Of a stretch of DNA of 64,000 nucleotides, positions 19,289-27,526 are shown piece after piece. The position numbers were made by a program, and so were the translations under genes. Within the stretch, counting starts at the first letter, position 1; each line of letters begins with the position of its first letter. Source of the DNA: CAIWHR01 sp963724975 (GTDB lineage Bacteria > Pseudomonadota > Gammaproteobacteria > Burkholderiales > Casimicrobiaceae); assembly GCA_963724975.1 (NCBI GenBank), contig CAVRXB010000004.1, forward strand, positions 1 through 64,000. Direction: 5' to 3'. The notes beneath the pieces are model-generated. The model saw nothing but the letters and a program-made list of their open reading frames with translations. It had not been told where the DNA came from and did not search any database.

Positions 19289-21288
19289 GAGGCCGGCCTC
19301 AGCGTCGACAGCGCGGCCTCGCGGGCGGCGCGATTGGCTCGGTCGACGCTCGCGACGGTCGCCGCGGGAATCGCCTCTTCGTGTTCGTCGCGCCAGGCGA
19401 CGACGACGAACACGGCCCAAGCCGCCACGAAGCCCAGGGCGACGAGCCACCAGATGTGCCAGATCAGCGCGAAGCCCATGGTGGCCGCGAAGAAGGCGCA
19501 GATGAAGCCGGCGGAGCTGTTGCGCGGCATGTGGATGTCGTGATATTCGGGCTCCGGCCGCAGCGCCTGCCGCTCGATCGCGCTCTGCTTGCGCATCCAA
19601 TACGCCTCCACGCCCTCGACGTGCGGCATCACCGCGTAGTTGAACATCGGCGGCGGCGAGGGCGTCATCCACTCGAGCGTGCGCCCGTTCCACGGGTCGC
19701 CGGTGACGTCGCGCAGCGCCTCGCGGTGGCGGATGCTCCAGACCAGCTGGACCACCTGGAGCGCGACGCCGATCGCGATGAGCGCCGCGCCGCCGGCCGC
19801 GACCAGCAGCCACGGCTGCCACTCAGGCACGTCGTAGTGCTGCATGCGCCGCGTCATGCCCATGAGGCCGAGCGCGTAGAGCGGCATGAAGGCGACGTAG
19901 AAGCCGACGATCCAGAACCAGAACGCCGCCTTGCCCAGGCGCTCGTGCAAGCGGAAGCCGAACGCCTTGGGAAACCAGTACTCGTAGCCGGCGAACACGC
20001 CGAACACCACGCCGCCGATGATCACGTTGTGGAAGTGGGCGACGAGGAAGAGGCTGTTGTGGAGCACGAAGTCGGCGGGGGGCACCGCGAGGAGGACGCC
20101 CGTGATTCCGCCAATGATGAATGTGACCACGAAGCCGAGCGCCCAGAGCATCGGCGTGGCGAAGACGACGCGGCCGCTGTACATCGTGAACAGCCAGTTG
20201 TAGATCTTCACGCCGGTGGGCACGGCGATGATCATGGTGGCGATGCCGAAGATCGCGTTGACGTCGGCGCCCGCACCCATGGTGAAGAAGTGGTGCAGCC
20301 ACACCATGAACGAAAGGATGCAGATTCCCATCGTGGCCGCGACCATCGAGCGGTAGCCGAAGAGCGGCTTGCCCGAGAACGTGGAGAACACCTCCGAGAA
20401 GATGCCGAACGCCGGCAGCACCAGGATGTAAACCTCGGGGTGTCCCCAGGCCCAGATGAGGTTCATGAACATCATCGGGTTGCCGCCGGCCTCGTTGGTG
20501 AAGAAGTGGAAGCCGAGATAGCGGTCGAGCAGGAGCATCGCCAGCGTGGCGGTCAGGATCGGGAACGCAGCCACGATGAGCAGGTTGGAGGCGAGGGTGG
20601 TCCAGCAGAAGATCGGCATGTGCAGGTAGGTCATGCCCGGCGCGCGCACCTTGAGCACGGTCGTCACCAGGTTGATGCCGGACAGCAGCGTTCCGGCGCC
20701 CGAGATTTGCAGCCCCCACAGGTAGTAGTCGACGCCGACGCCGGGCGAGTAGGCGAGCTCGGAGAGCGGCGGATACGGCAGCCAGCCGGTACGCGCGAAC
20801 TCACCGATGAACAGCGAGATGTTGACCAGCAGCGCGCCGGTGGCCGTGAGCCAGAAGCCGACCGAGTTGAGCACGGGAAAGGCGACGTCGCGGGCGCCGA
20901 GCTGCAGCGGGACGGCGAAGTTCATCAGCCCGATCACGAAGGGCATGGCGACGAAGAAGATCATGATCGTGCCGTGCGCCGAGAAAACCTGGTTGTAGTG
21001 CTCCGGCGGCAAGAAGCCGGCGCTGCTCATGGCGACGGCCTGTTGCGAGCGCATCATGATCGCGTCGGCGAAGCCGCGCAGCAGCATCACCAGGGCGAGC
21101 ACGACGTACATCACGCCGATGCGCTTGTGGTCGACGCTGGAGAGCCATTCCTTCCAGATGTAGGGCAGATGTCCTTTGACGACGACCCAGGCGAGCACGG
21201 CCGTGATCGCGATCGCCACCACCGCCGAGGTGACCATGACGATGGGCTCGTGGAAAGGAACCGCCTCCCAGCTCAGCTTGCCCCACAT
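19285..21288 (-). CDS. cyoB: Cytochrome o ubiquinol oxidase subunit I
   Basis: Catalytic subunit I, a haem-copper oxidase that reduces O2 and pumps protons. Heme b and heme o3/CuB ligands are visible in FSAHGTIMIFF, WAWGHPEVYILVLPAFGIF (His-Tyr pair of the CuB site), MVWLHHFFTMG (CuB histidines) and LFLVAHFHNVIIGGVVFG (heme ligands). Quinol-oxidase-type residues lie in LLRGFADAIMMRSQQA. Length is 667 aa, as in E. coli CyoB (663). The 3' end overlaps cyoC; 15 bases separate it from cyoA. Confidence 0.97.
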   Translation of the reverse strand: MWGKLSWEAVPFHEPIVMVTSAVVAIAITAVLAWVVVKGHLPYIWKEWLSSVDHKRIGVMYVVLALVMLLRGFADAIMMRSQQAVAMSSAGFLPPEHYNQVFSAHGTIMIFFVAMPFVIGLMNFAVPLQLGARDVAFPVLNSVGFWLTATGALLVNISLFIGEFARTGWLPYPPLSELAYSPGVGVDYYLWGLQISGAGTLLSGINLVTTVLKVRAPGMTYLHMPIFCWTTLASNLLIVAAFPILTATLAMLLLDRYLGFHFFTNEAGGNPMMFMNLIWAWGHPEVYILVLPAFGIFSEVFSTFSGKPLFGYRSMVAATMGICILSFMVWLHHFFTMGAGADVNAIFGIATMIIAVPTGVKIYNWLFTMYSGRVVFATPMLWALGFVVTFIIGGITGVLLAVPPADFVLHNSLFLVAHFHNVIIGGVVFGVFAGYEYWFPKAFGFRLHERLGKAAFWFWIVGFYVAFMPLYALGLMGMTRRMQHYDVPEWQPWLLVAAGGAALIAIGVALQVVQLVWSIRHREALRDVTGDPWNGRTLEWMTPSPPPMFNYAVMPHVEGVEAYWMRKQSAIERQALRPEPEYHDIHMPRNSSAGFICAFFAATMGFALIWHIWWLVALGFVAAWAVFVVVAWRDEHEEAIPAATVASVDRANRAAREAALSTLRPAS

Positions 21289-21303
21289 GTCAGTGCCTTC
21301 TCA

Positions 21304-22254
21304 TCAGTGCCTTCTGGTCGGTGCCTCGGCGGCGCCGCCGCGCTCGGTCGCCGGCCCGGGGCCGGGCGCGAGCTCCTGTCGCACCACCTGGGCGAAGAGC
21401 TCCGGCGTCACGGTCCCGAATGTCGAGGGCGGCAGGTTCGTGCTCTGGCGCGCGAGCGCGGTGTAGGCGGCGCCATCGAGGGTGGGGCCGACTCCGCGCG
21501 TCGCCTTGACCCAGGCGGTGAACTCGTCGGCATGCACGGCCCGGACCGGGAAGTGCATGTCGGCGAAGCCGTCGCCGCTGAAGTGCGCCGACAGTCCCCG
21601 GAATGTCCCCGTCTCGTCGGCCTGAAGGTTCATCTGGGTCCGCATGCCGTTCATCGCGTAGATCATGCTGCCGAGCTGCGGCACGAAGAAGACGTTCCAG
21701 ACGCTCGCCGACGTAATCGAGAAGCGCAGCGGCACGCCAGCCGGCACGACGAGCTGGTTCACGCTCGCGACCCCTTCTCGCGGATAGATGAAGAGCCACT
21801 TCCAGTCGAGCGATATGACCTCGATCTCGACCGGAGCCTCGCGCTCCGACAAAGGTTTGGCCGGGTCGAGCTGGTGCGATCCGATCCAGGCCACGCCGCC
21901 AAGGAGGATGATCACCATCGCCGGGATCGACCAGACCACGAGCTCGATCGCACCGGAGAACTCCCAGTCGGGCCGGTAGCGGGCGCGGGTGTTCGAGGCG
22001 CGGAACCACCAGGCGAAGGCGAAGGTCGCTACGATCGTCGGCACGCCGATCGCGAGCATGATGGCCAGCGAGTCGATCAGGATGGTGCGGTCGGCCTGCC
22101 CCACCGGGCCGCGCGGATCGAGGACGGCCCAGTGGCAGGCCGTCAGTACCAGCGGCAGCGGTGCGACGGCGCACCACCGGAGCGCCGATCGCAACCACGC
22201 CACGTTGCTCCTGTGCGGCGCGGCGCGAAGACTGCGACGTTCAGAGATGCCCAT
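21304..22254 (-). CDS. cyoA: Cytochrome o ubiquinol oxidase subunit II
   Basis: Subunit II lipoprotein of the bo3 oxidase. A lipobox (LVLTAC) near residue 40 is followed by two membrane helices (ILIDSLAIMLAIGVPTIVAT and ELVVWSIPAMVIILLGGVAW) and a periplasmic cupredoxin domain (VISLDWKWLFIYP, VWNVFFVPQLGSMIYAMNGM, SAHFSGDGFADMHF). The CuA ligands are absent, as expected for a quinol oxidase. First gene of cyoABCD; the promoter should lie in 22255-22360. Confidence 0.95.
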   Translation of the reverse strand: MGISERRSLRAAPHRSNVAWLRSALRWCAVAPLPLVLTACHWAVLDPRGPVGQADRTILIDSLAIMLAIGVPTIVATFAFAWWFRASNTRARYRPDWEFSGAIELVVWSIPAMVIILLGGVAWIGSHQLDPAKPLSEREAPVEIEVISLDWKWLFIYPREGVASVNQLVVPAGVPLRFSITSASVWNVFFVPQLGSMIYAMNGMRTQMNLQADETGTFRGLSAHFSGDGFADMHFPVRAVHADEFTAWVKATRGVGPTLDGAAYTALARQSTNLPPSTFGTVTPELFAQVVRQELAPGPGPATERGGAAEAPTRRH

Positions 22255-22360
22255 GATGCGAATGCCGCATGGACCGCCCTCCCGATCAGCGGAGGACGCA
22301 GCATACGTCCTGATTCGGACGTTGTCTGCACAGTCGTCCGCTGCGGTTCGGTTCCTCGCG

Positions 22361-23383
22361 CTAGTCCTGATGCGAGAAAATCAGGACCGAATCACCGAAC
22401 TCGTGAGTGCGGTAGTTCGACGCTTCCAGCGACGCCTCGGCGCAAGCGAGCACGTCGTCGCGTTGAAACGCGCGCAGCACCTGATAGTGGCTCTCTTCGG
22501 GCGCGTGAGTCCCGGAAAGCATCGCATCCACGATGTGCAGACGCGTGCCCGCGCCGATGCGCTGATCCGCGACGCCTTCTCCGGCACGGCCCGCGGAATG
22601 TACGAGGGCGCGAACGACCGTCGTCCCCACTGCCACGATGCGGCCGCCTCTCGTTTTTGCCCGACGAATGGCGGCGGCAGTGCTTGCCGGAATGCGATAA
22701 GGCTCGTCGAACGGCAGGCGCGCGTCGAGCTCGGGATCTCCGGTGGACGAGAGGCCCGCCGCCAACGTGATCGTGGCGAACTCGACCCCGCGGTCACGCA
22801 GCGTGCCAAGAAACTTCCAGTCGAGCGCGAAGCCCGCCGAGGGCGCCTCGAAGGCAACGGGAAGGGCGGCAATCGGTGTCCACACGTCCCACAAGGTAAG
22901 CGCTCGGTCGAGGTAGGCATATTGAATCGGGCGGCCATGCCGTGCGATGCCCGCCCACACGGTATCGGGTCGGCCGTCGAATTTCAGCGCGACGAGCCGC
23001 GTGTGTCCGAGGACGCCGTCGACTGTGGCGACAAGGGATCCGAGAGCGAGGCGATCGCAAAGCGCGAGTGGCGGGGGCGGTAGACGGTCTTCCGTGCGCG
23101 TACGCCAGTCACCGGCGCCGAACACCACGGCCGAGAATCGGAGATCTTCGCGCGCGAAAGACGAACGACCGGCAAGCCGCACTTCGATGGGCGCCCGGCT
23201 CGGCAGATGGACACCGTGCAAGCTTGCGGGCAGGGTCGCCGCATCGTTCGCGATAACGAGATCGCCAGGCTTCAGAGAGTCCGCCAGGTTCGAGCGCGCG
23301 GCATGCGCAATCGCGCCGCTCTGACTTATGACCAGCAGGCGTGCGTCTGGAGGCCGTTGGATCGGGCGGGGAGCGGCGATCAC
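22361..23383 (-). CDS. QueA-like S-adenosylmethionine:tRNA ribosyltransferase-isomerase homologue
   Basis: Homologue of QueA, which transfers and isomerises the ribosyl of SAM to make epoxyqueuosine in tRNA. QueA-type segments are PGDLVIANDAATLPASLHG, PIQYAYLDRALTLWDVWTP, SAGFALDWKFLGTLRDRGVE, ITLAAGLSSTG, VAVGTTVVRAL, LHIVDAMLSGTHAPEESHY and NYRTHEFGDSVLIF. The canonical NDTRVIPARL motif is altered to NDAATLPASL, so it is a divergent paralogue. The GTG start at 23383 overlaps the SDR stop (GTGA), so both are one operon under the SoxR-type promoter. Substrate may differ from true QueA. 340 residues. Confidence 0.82.
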   Translation of the reverse strand: MIAAPRPIQRPPDARLLVISQSGAIAHAARSNLADSLKPGDLVIANDAATLPASLHGVHLPSRAPIEVRLAGRSSFAREDLRFSAVVFGAGDWRTRTEDRLPPPPLALCDRLALGSLVATVDGVLGHTRLVALKFDGRPDTVWAGIARHGRPIQYAYLDRALTLWDVWTPIAALPVAFEAPSAGFALDWKFLGTLRDRGVEFATITLAAGLSSTGDPELDARLPFDEPYRIPASTAAAIRRAKTRGGRIVAVGTTVVRALVHSAGRAGEGVADQRIGAGTRLHIVDAMLSGTHAPEESHYQVLRAFQRDDVLACAEASLEASNYRTHEFGDSVLIFSHQD

Positions 23384-24066
23384 GCGGGCTCCTTTGCCAA
23401 TGCAGTCGAGATGGCGTCGGCGATCTCGCGCGCGGCTGTCTCCGGCCGCTTGAGCGTCGCCGGATCGGCGCCGGGTACGGCGAGTGCGTGCAGCGGCGTG
23501 TCCATGTCGCCTGGATCGAGCGACAGGAAGCGCACGCCCTCGGCAGCGAGCTCCTCGCCCCAGATGGCGCTCATGTGACGCAGCGCCGCCTTCGACGCGC
23601 CATAGGCGCCCCACTGCGCGTAGGCGTTGATCGCTGCATCGCTCGATATGTTGAGCACTACTGCGCCGCGGCCTTCGCGGGCGGAGGCGGTCAATGCGCC
23701 GAGCAGCGCCTTGGTGAGGCGGAACGGCCCGAGGACGTTGGTCTCGAGCGCGAGTGCTACGTCCTCGCACTCGGTGTCGGCGAGGAGCGCGAGCGGCGTC
23801 GGCCCGAGGCTGGAGGCGTTGTTGACGAGCACGTCGAGCCCGCCGAGGGCGGTGCTGATCTGCAGGGCGACGCGATGAATATCCTCCTTCCGCGCGACAT
23901 CGCCCACGATGCCATGCGTTCCTGGATGGTCGCGGGCAATATGGTCCACGCGCTCGTGGGTGCGCGCAACGAAGGCGACCCGGGCACCGCGTCGGCACAG
24001 CTCGTGCACGAGCGCGAGGCCGAGGCCGGAGGTGCCTCCGGTAATGGCGACTCTTGGTTGGTTCAT
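23380..24066 (-). CDS. Short-chain dehydrogenase/reductase
   Basis: Classical SDR, 228 residues. It shows the NAD(P)-binding TGGTSGLGLALV near residue 9, the structural LVNNASS, a catalytic Ser in LNISSDAAINAY and the YGASKAAL active-site Tyr-Lys pair, followed by SLDPGDMDTPLHAL. I chose the ATG at 24066 (MNQPRVAITGG); the longer frame to 24129 would run through the promoter. It is the first gene after the divergent SoxR-type promoter and overlaps the QueA-like gene. Confidence 0.9.
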   Translation of the reverse strand: MNQPRVAITGGTSGLGLALVHELCRRGARVAFVARTHERVDHIARDHPGTHGIVGDVARKEDIHRVALQISTALGGLDVLVNNASSLGPTPLALLADTECEDVALALETNVLGPFRLTKALLGALTASAREGRGAVVLNISSDAAINAYAQWGAYGASKAALRHMSAIWGEELAAEGVRFLSLDPGDMDTPLHALAVPGADPATLKRPETAAREIADAISTALAKEPA

Positions 24067-24073
24067 GCGGCCC

Positions 24074-24104
24074 ACTCTACAAGTTAAAGTAAACTTGAAG
24101 TCAA
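24074..24104 (-). promoter_or_regulatory. SoxR-type promoter with 19-bp spacer
   Basis: On the minus strand TTGACT (24104-24099) and TAGAGT (24079-24074) are separated by exactly 19 bases, the over-long spacer typical of promoters activated by MerR-family regulators. Inside the spacer lies an imperfect inverted repeat, CAAGTT-AAAGT-AAACTTG, close to the SoxR-box half sites. It lies between the divergent soxR and SDR genes and would drive SDR-queA-like expression. Confidence 0.8.
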
Positions 24105-24129
24105 GGGTTGGATGCGCTAAATTACCCAA

Positions 24130-24582
24130 ATGGACAACTTGCTGACGATTCAGGAGATTTCACGCCGGAGCGGTGTCGCCGCTTCGGCGCTTCGCTTCTA
24201 CGAGGCGCGCCGCCTGATCAAATCTGAGCGCTCGGGCGCCGGCCACCGGCGCTTCCCGCGCGCAGTGCTCCGCCGCATCGCGTTCATCGTCTTCGCCCAG
24301 CGTGTGGGCTTGTCTCTGGACGAGATCGGGGCCGAGCTCGCCAAGCTGCCGGCGCAGCGCACGCCGACCGGCCGCGACTGGGCGCGCCTTTCGAGCGCGT
24401 GGGCTTCACGCATCGACGAACGCATCGCCGAACTGCAGCGCCTTAAATCGGGACTCACCGAGTGCATCGGCTGCGGCTGCTTGTCGCTCGGGCGGTGCCA
24501 GTTCGCCAACCCGGCCGATCGCGCCGCGCGGAACGGACCGGGACCGCGTTACTGGATCGGCGATCGAATTCCAAAAAGCTGA
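24130..24582 (+). CDS. soxR: Redox-sensitive MerR-family regulator SoxR
   Basis: A 150-residue MerR-type activator. N-terminal helix-turn-helix: TIQEISRRSGVAASALRFYE, ARRLIKSERS. A dimerisation helix follows, and then the [2Fe-2S] motif CIGCGCLSLGRC with Cys at 112, 115, 117 and 123, the CX2CXCX5C pattern of SoxR. In the known family, oxidation of the cluster by redox-cycling compounds switches on the target promoter. The divergent SDR plus QueA-like genes are the apparent targets; no soxS is seen. Confidence 0.95.
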   Translation: MDNLLTIQEISRRSGVAASALRFYEARRLIKSERSGAGHRRFPRAVLRRIAFIVFAQRVGLSLDEIGAELAKLPAQRTPTGRDWARLSSAWASRIDERIAELQRLKSGLTECIGCGCLSLGRCQFANPADRAARNGPGPRYWIGDRIPKS

Positions 24583-24617
24583 GAATCGGATCCGCCAATC
24601 GGCCGGGTCCCGACACC

Positions 24618-24700
24618 ATGAACGCTTCGATCACCGGAACGCGCTGTTCACCGACCACCGAAAAGGCCTCGATCAGATCATCGAAATCTGCGGCGCTTGA
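24618..24700 (+). pseudogene. Internally deleted SDR gene (copy at 24.6 kb)
   Basis: It begins MNASITGTR, as do the copies at 15.4 and 33.6 kb, and then continues, in a shifted frame, LFTDHRKGLDQIIEICGA and a stop, matching the C-terminus of the 33.6-kb SDR gene (FTDYRKGLDQIIEAWGT). Differences in the start are all synonymous in the SDR frame, so the ancestor was under coding constraint. The core of the gene is missing and the two ends are out of frame. Confidence 0.75.
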
Positions 24701-24981
24701 GCGCGTTTGCTCTCAGTTCCGTGATGTGGCATGGCTTCGGGGAATTCGGCAAAACATGGGAGACCACACCCGATGGGCGGGAGGGCTACCAAACCATCTT
24801 CCTGCGCCGCCGCTTTTCGGTGTATCTGATCGATCAGCCTCGGCGCGGCGGCGACGCGACGCTGGTACACCTTCCAGAGATCGGCATCCGTGGCAACGCG
24901 CACTTTCCGTTCTCCGACGTGAACAACGTGGAGATCGCGAACCTTAAGTCCGAGTTCCTCGCCCGAAAGGGATTCGACTAA
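24697..24981 (+). pseudogene. Internally deleted alpha/beta hydrolase
   Basis: The frame reads VMWHGFGEFGKTWETTPDG, REGYQTIFLRRRFSVYLIDQ, PRRGGDATL, typical of the N-terminal part of a family of secreted alpha/beta hydrolases (HG oxyanion turn). It then passes in frame into LPEIGIRGNAHFPFSDVNNV and EIANLKSEFLARKGFD, the C-terminal part of the same family with the catalytic His. The centre, including the nucleophile Ser, is missing; the joint is near 24863. The signal peptide is also gone. It cannot be an active hydrolase. Confidence 0.65.
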
Positions 24982-25084
24982 CTACACGACTTCAGAACGT
25001 GGAGCCCGATTTTCGAGTAGGCTGGCGCTTCGCCGACTACCGCCGCGGCGTCGATACCGTTCTCTCGCGCACCCTCGACACGCA

Positions 25085-25165
25085 ATGCACAACAAAACCC
25101 TCTCCGCCGTCCTGTTCACCCTCGCGATCGCTTCGTACGCGACGCGTCCCATCTCTCCTGGGTGA
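25085..25165 (+). pseudogene. Orphan signal-peptide mini-ORF
   Basis: Twenty-six codons read MHNKTLSAVLFTLAIASYAT, then RPISPG and a stop: a good Sec signal peptide with almost nothing after it. It looks like the 5' end of a secreted-protein gene whose body was deleted, the third truncated gene in a row within 24.6-25.2 kb. The stop overlaps the proposed start of the HD-domain gene. Confidence 0.45.
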
Positions 25166-26154
25166 GAAGCGTGCGCGCTACGCAGTCCTTGCTTGATGTG
25201 ACGAATACCGTTTCAATCGGCGACGACCAAGCAGTTGCCGACGCCACGCATCACATTCTGAAAGAATCTTTTGGCGCCGGGAGTTTCGACGGCGAACTGC
25301 TTCACAGCACCTTCACGCTCGTCGGCCGCCTGTTCGCGGGTGAACAGCCGGGCTATCTGGCCTGTGACATGCCGTATCACGATCTGCGGCATTCGCTCGA
25401 CACGGCTCTGCTCATGGCCCGACTTATCGCGGGCTATCAGAGCGAGCAAAGCCTCTCCTTCGGTAGGCTCGAGCCGGAATACGGGTTACTAGGGGTCCTG
25501 CTCGGTCTGCTGCACGACAGCGGCTACATTCGGAAGAGGTCCGAAGCAGCGCTTTGCGGCCCACAATTGATGAGCGAGCACGAATCACGCAGCGTTGAGT
25601 TCGCCGGGAGTTACCTGCGAACAACATCGCTGGTCAACCATGCGGCGCTGGCGCCGCTGATCTTCGCAACCGACCTGAGGGCGGATCTCGGCCGGCTCTT
25701 CAGCAAGTACGACCGCGCGGCCACCACGCTCGGTCAGATGCTCGGCAGCGCCGATCTGTTGAGCCAGGTATCCGATCGGTACTATCCCGAGCGCTGCTAT
25801 TACCATCTTTATCCGGAACTGTTTCTCGGTGGAGGCGACCGCGTGCGCACTCCGGACGGGCAGGAGCAACTGCTCTATCGCGATGCCTTCGACCTGTTGA
25901 GCAAGACGCCGAAATTTTACGAGAACATCGTCTGCAAGCGACTCAATCAGGACTTCCAGCAGATAGCTCGTCATCTTGCTGTGCATTTTGCCGGCACCGA
26001 CCCATACGCCGATGCGATCCGCCGCAACCTGGACCGATTCGCCCGCATAGTCGCGGAGGGCCCTTTCGGGCTCTTACAGCACGAACCGTTCACGACGACT
26101 CGCAACCTGGCGGCGATTTACCACGCCCCGCCACGCTCGACCTCCCGCCAGTGA
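25162..26154 (+). CDS. HD-domain phosphohydrolase
   Basis: A 330-residue cytoplasmic protein with an HD-type metal site: MPYHDLRHSLDTALLMARLI near residues 69-88, then GVLLGLLHDSGYIR with the His-Asp pair near residue 117, then a conserved NHAAL helix. The arrangement recalls cyclic-nucleotide phosphodiesterases (YHNxxH, HD, H), but only the fold can be supported. The start is a GTG; GTG at 25171 is equally possible. No partner gene. Confidence 0.7.
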   Translation: MRSVRATQSLLDVTNTVSIGDDQAVADATHHILKESFGAGSFDGELLHSTFTLVGRLFAGEQPGYLACDMPYHDLRHSLDTALLMARLIAGYQSEQSLSFGRLEPEYGLLGVLLGLLHDSGYIRKRSEAALCGPQLMSEHESRSVEFAGSYLRTTSLVNHAALAPLIFATDLRADLGRLFSKYDRAATTLGQMLGSADLLSQVSDRYYPERCYYHLYPELFLGGGDRVRTPDGQEQLLYRDAFDLLSKTPKFYENIVCKRLNQDFQQIARHLAVHFAGTDPYADAIRRNLDRFARIVAEGPFGLLQHEPFTTTRNLAAIYHAPPRSTSRQ

Positions 26155-26205
26155 TCAGCCGCGGGAAGGTTGCCACCGCGCCGCACCTTTGTCCCGAGGG
26201 CGGCG

Positions 26206-27000
26206 TTAGTTGTTGAGCACGGCGGAGAACGGAATTGACAATTTGCAGCCGTCGTCCAACGTGGTCGTCAATCGGCCTTCGATGCCCTGTTCGGTTGGAT
26301 GGTAGGAATCGATCGTGGCGGCGTGTGGCGGAATAATTTCTTCGGGCGAAGTGCTGCTAAATTTTCCGGTGAGCTTGTAGAGCCTGCCCAGATGACTAAG
26401 TGAGCCCGTCACCGTGTAGATGAGGCCGCTATGCGCGCTGTCGGTGAAGGTGAACGTGAGCTTCGACGTGTCCGCGGTTTGCGTGACGGTGAGGTTAAAT
26501 CTGCCGCGGACACGGGCAACATTGTCGGCGGGGTCGGCACAGCCGGAAACGGTCCCCGATATCGATCCCGAGTAATTTCCGGCAAGCCGATACGGCGTAA
26601 GCGTCTGGCGCTGGACGGTTCTTATGACCGTCGGGCCACCCGTGAGCGCGTACGTCACTGTTGCGCTATAGATGTCAATCGGTACGAACGAAACGGTTCC
26701 GACTGCATCGACTGTCCACTGCCCCGGATTCCACGGCAACCCGAAGTAGGTTCCGGTGGTGGCATAAAGCAGGCCCTTGTAGTCGCCTGCCACATCCTGC
26801 GCGAGTTGCGCCGTATACCACGTTGGCTTGTTGTCCGTGCCATAGATGAAGAGCGCAAGAAACTGCGTGGTATCGCTTTGAACAAGAAATACGCCCCACC
26901 CGGATTCGGCAGGATCGAAATAGAGGTCGGTGTATTCCAAAGCATCGGCACGCGCCGCGGAAATCAGTAGCGCGACAATCAGAATGAACCGTTTCAACAT
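26206..27000 (-). CDS. Secreted protein of unknown function
   Basis: 264 residues with a signal peptide (MLKRFILIVALLISAARADA) after an AAAGGAACA ribosome site. The mature start, LYFDPAESGWGVFLVQSDTT with FIYGTDNKPTWYTAQL, is a motif seen in many secreted proteins of soil betaproteobacteria, beta-rich and without known activity. The rest is beta-strand sequence with two Cys (GCADP and DGCKL) that could pair. Clean frame. Confidence 0.7.
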   Translation of the reverse strand: MLKRFILIVALLISAARADALEYTDLYFDPAESGWGVFLVQSDTTQFLALFIYGTDNKPTWYTAQLAQDVAGDYKGLLYATTGTYFGLPWNPGQWTVDAVGTVSFVPIDIYSATVTYALTGGPTVIRTVQRQTLTPYRLAGNYSGSISGTVSGCADPADNVARVRGRFNLTVTQTADTSKLTFTFTDSAHSGLIYTVTGSLSHLGRLYKLTGKFSSTSPEEIIPPHAATIDSYHPTEQGIEGRLTTTLDDGCKLSIPFSAVLNN

Positions 27001-27277
27001 GATTGTTCCTTTGCAAGGGGCCGAGACTTGTTGGTGCACGCGTGCAGCCCGCAATGCCCCGCTCGACGGTTCGAGGGCAGAACAGCGAAGTGCGAGCGCT
27101 TCCGCCCGCAATCAAATCTGGGAATCTGAAACCCGTCGCAGCTCTTTCCCATCGTACGCGCTTGTCGGATCACCTGACAACACTCCTCCCGCCGCCGCTG
27201 AGCGGCTGCTATGAGGCACGAGGCGCCGTGACCGCTTCTGGCGGTTAGCTCGGTGCCGGACGCCGCGACCGCGCCTC

Positions 27278-27397
27278 TCAGTGCTTGATGAAGGGCGCGG
27301 CGTCACTCGCGCGCTTTTTCTGCTGCTTGATCGCTTTCTTTTCCTTCGGCGTGTGCTGTGGCTTCTTCTTGTCTTCCTTCGGGGGTTGATGAGACAT
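27278..27397 (-). CDS. Small Lys-rich conserved protein
   Basis: A 39-residue protein beginning MSHQPPKEDKKKPQHTPKEK and ending in a basic stretch with DAAPFIKH. It has a CAGGAGCGAAC ribosome site seven bases before the ATG. Very basic, soluble and probably disordered; similar tiny PPKEDKKKP-type proteins are common in betaproteobacteria, of unknown role. It is too short for most gene callers. Confidence 0.65.
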   Translation of the reverse strand: MSHQPPKEDKKKPQHTPKEKKAIKQQKKRASDAAPFIKH

Positions 27398-27526
27398 TGT
27401 TCGCTCCTGTGGATCGCCGGGATCGTGGCGCTCTGTCACTATAAGCCAGCGACCTGTGGTGCGCAGGCCTCCGCCGGGCGGGCGTGCGATTGTTCGAACA
27501 AACCTTTCACGTATCCGTTATTGGTG

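Noticed and set aside
19381..22770. Very long plus-strand open frame (1129 codons)
   Set aside because: It runs antisense to cyoABCD, is full of His/Arg/Asp-rich low-complexity sequence, and has no motif. It is a codon-bias shadow of the real genes.
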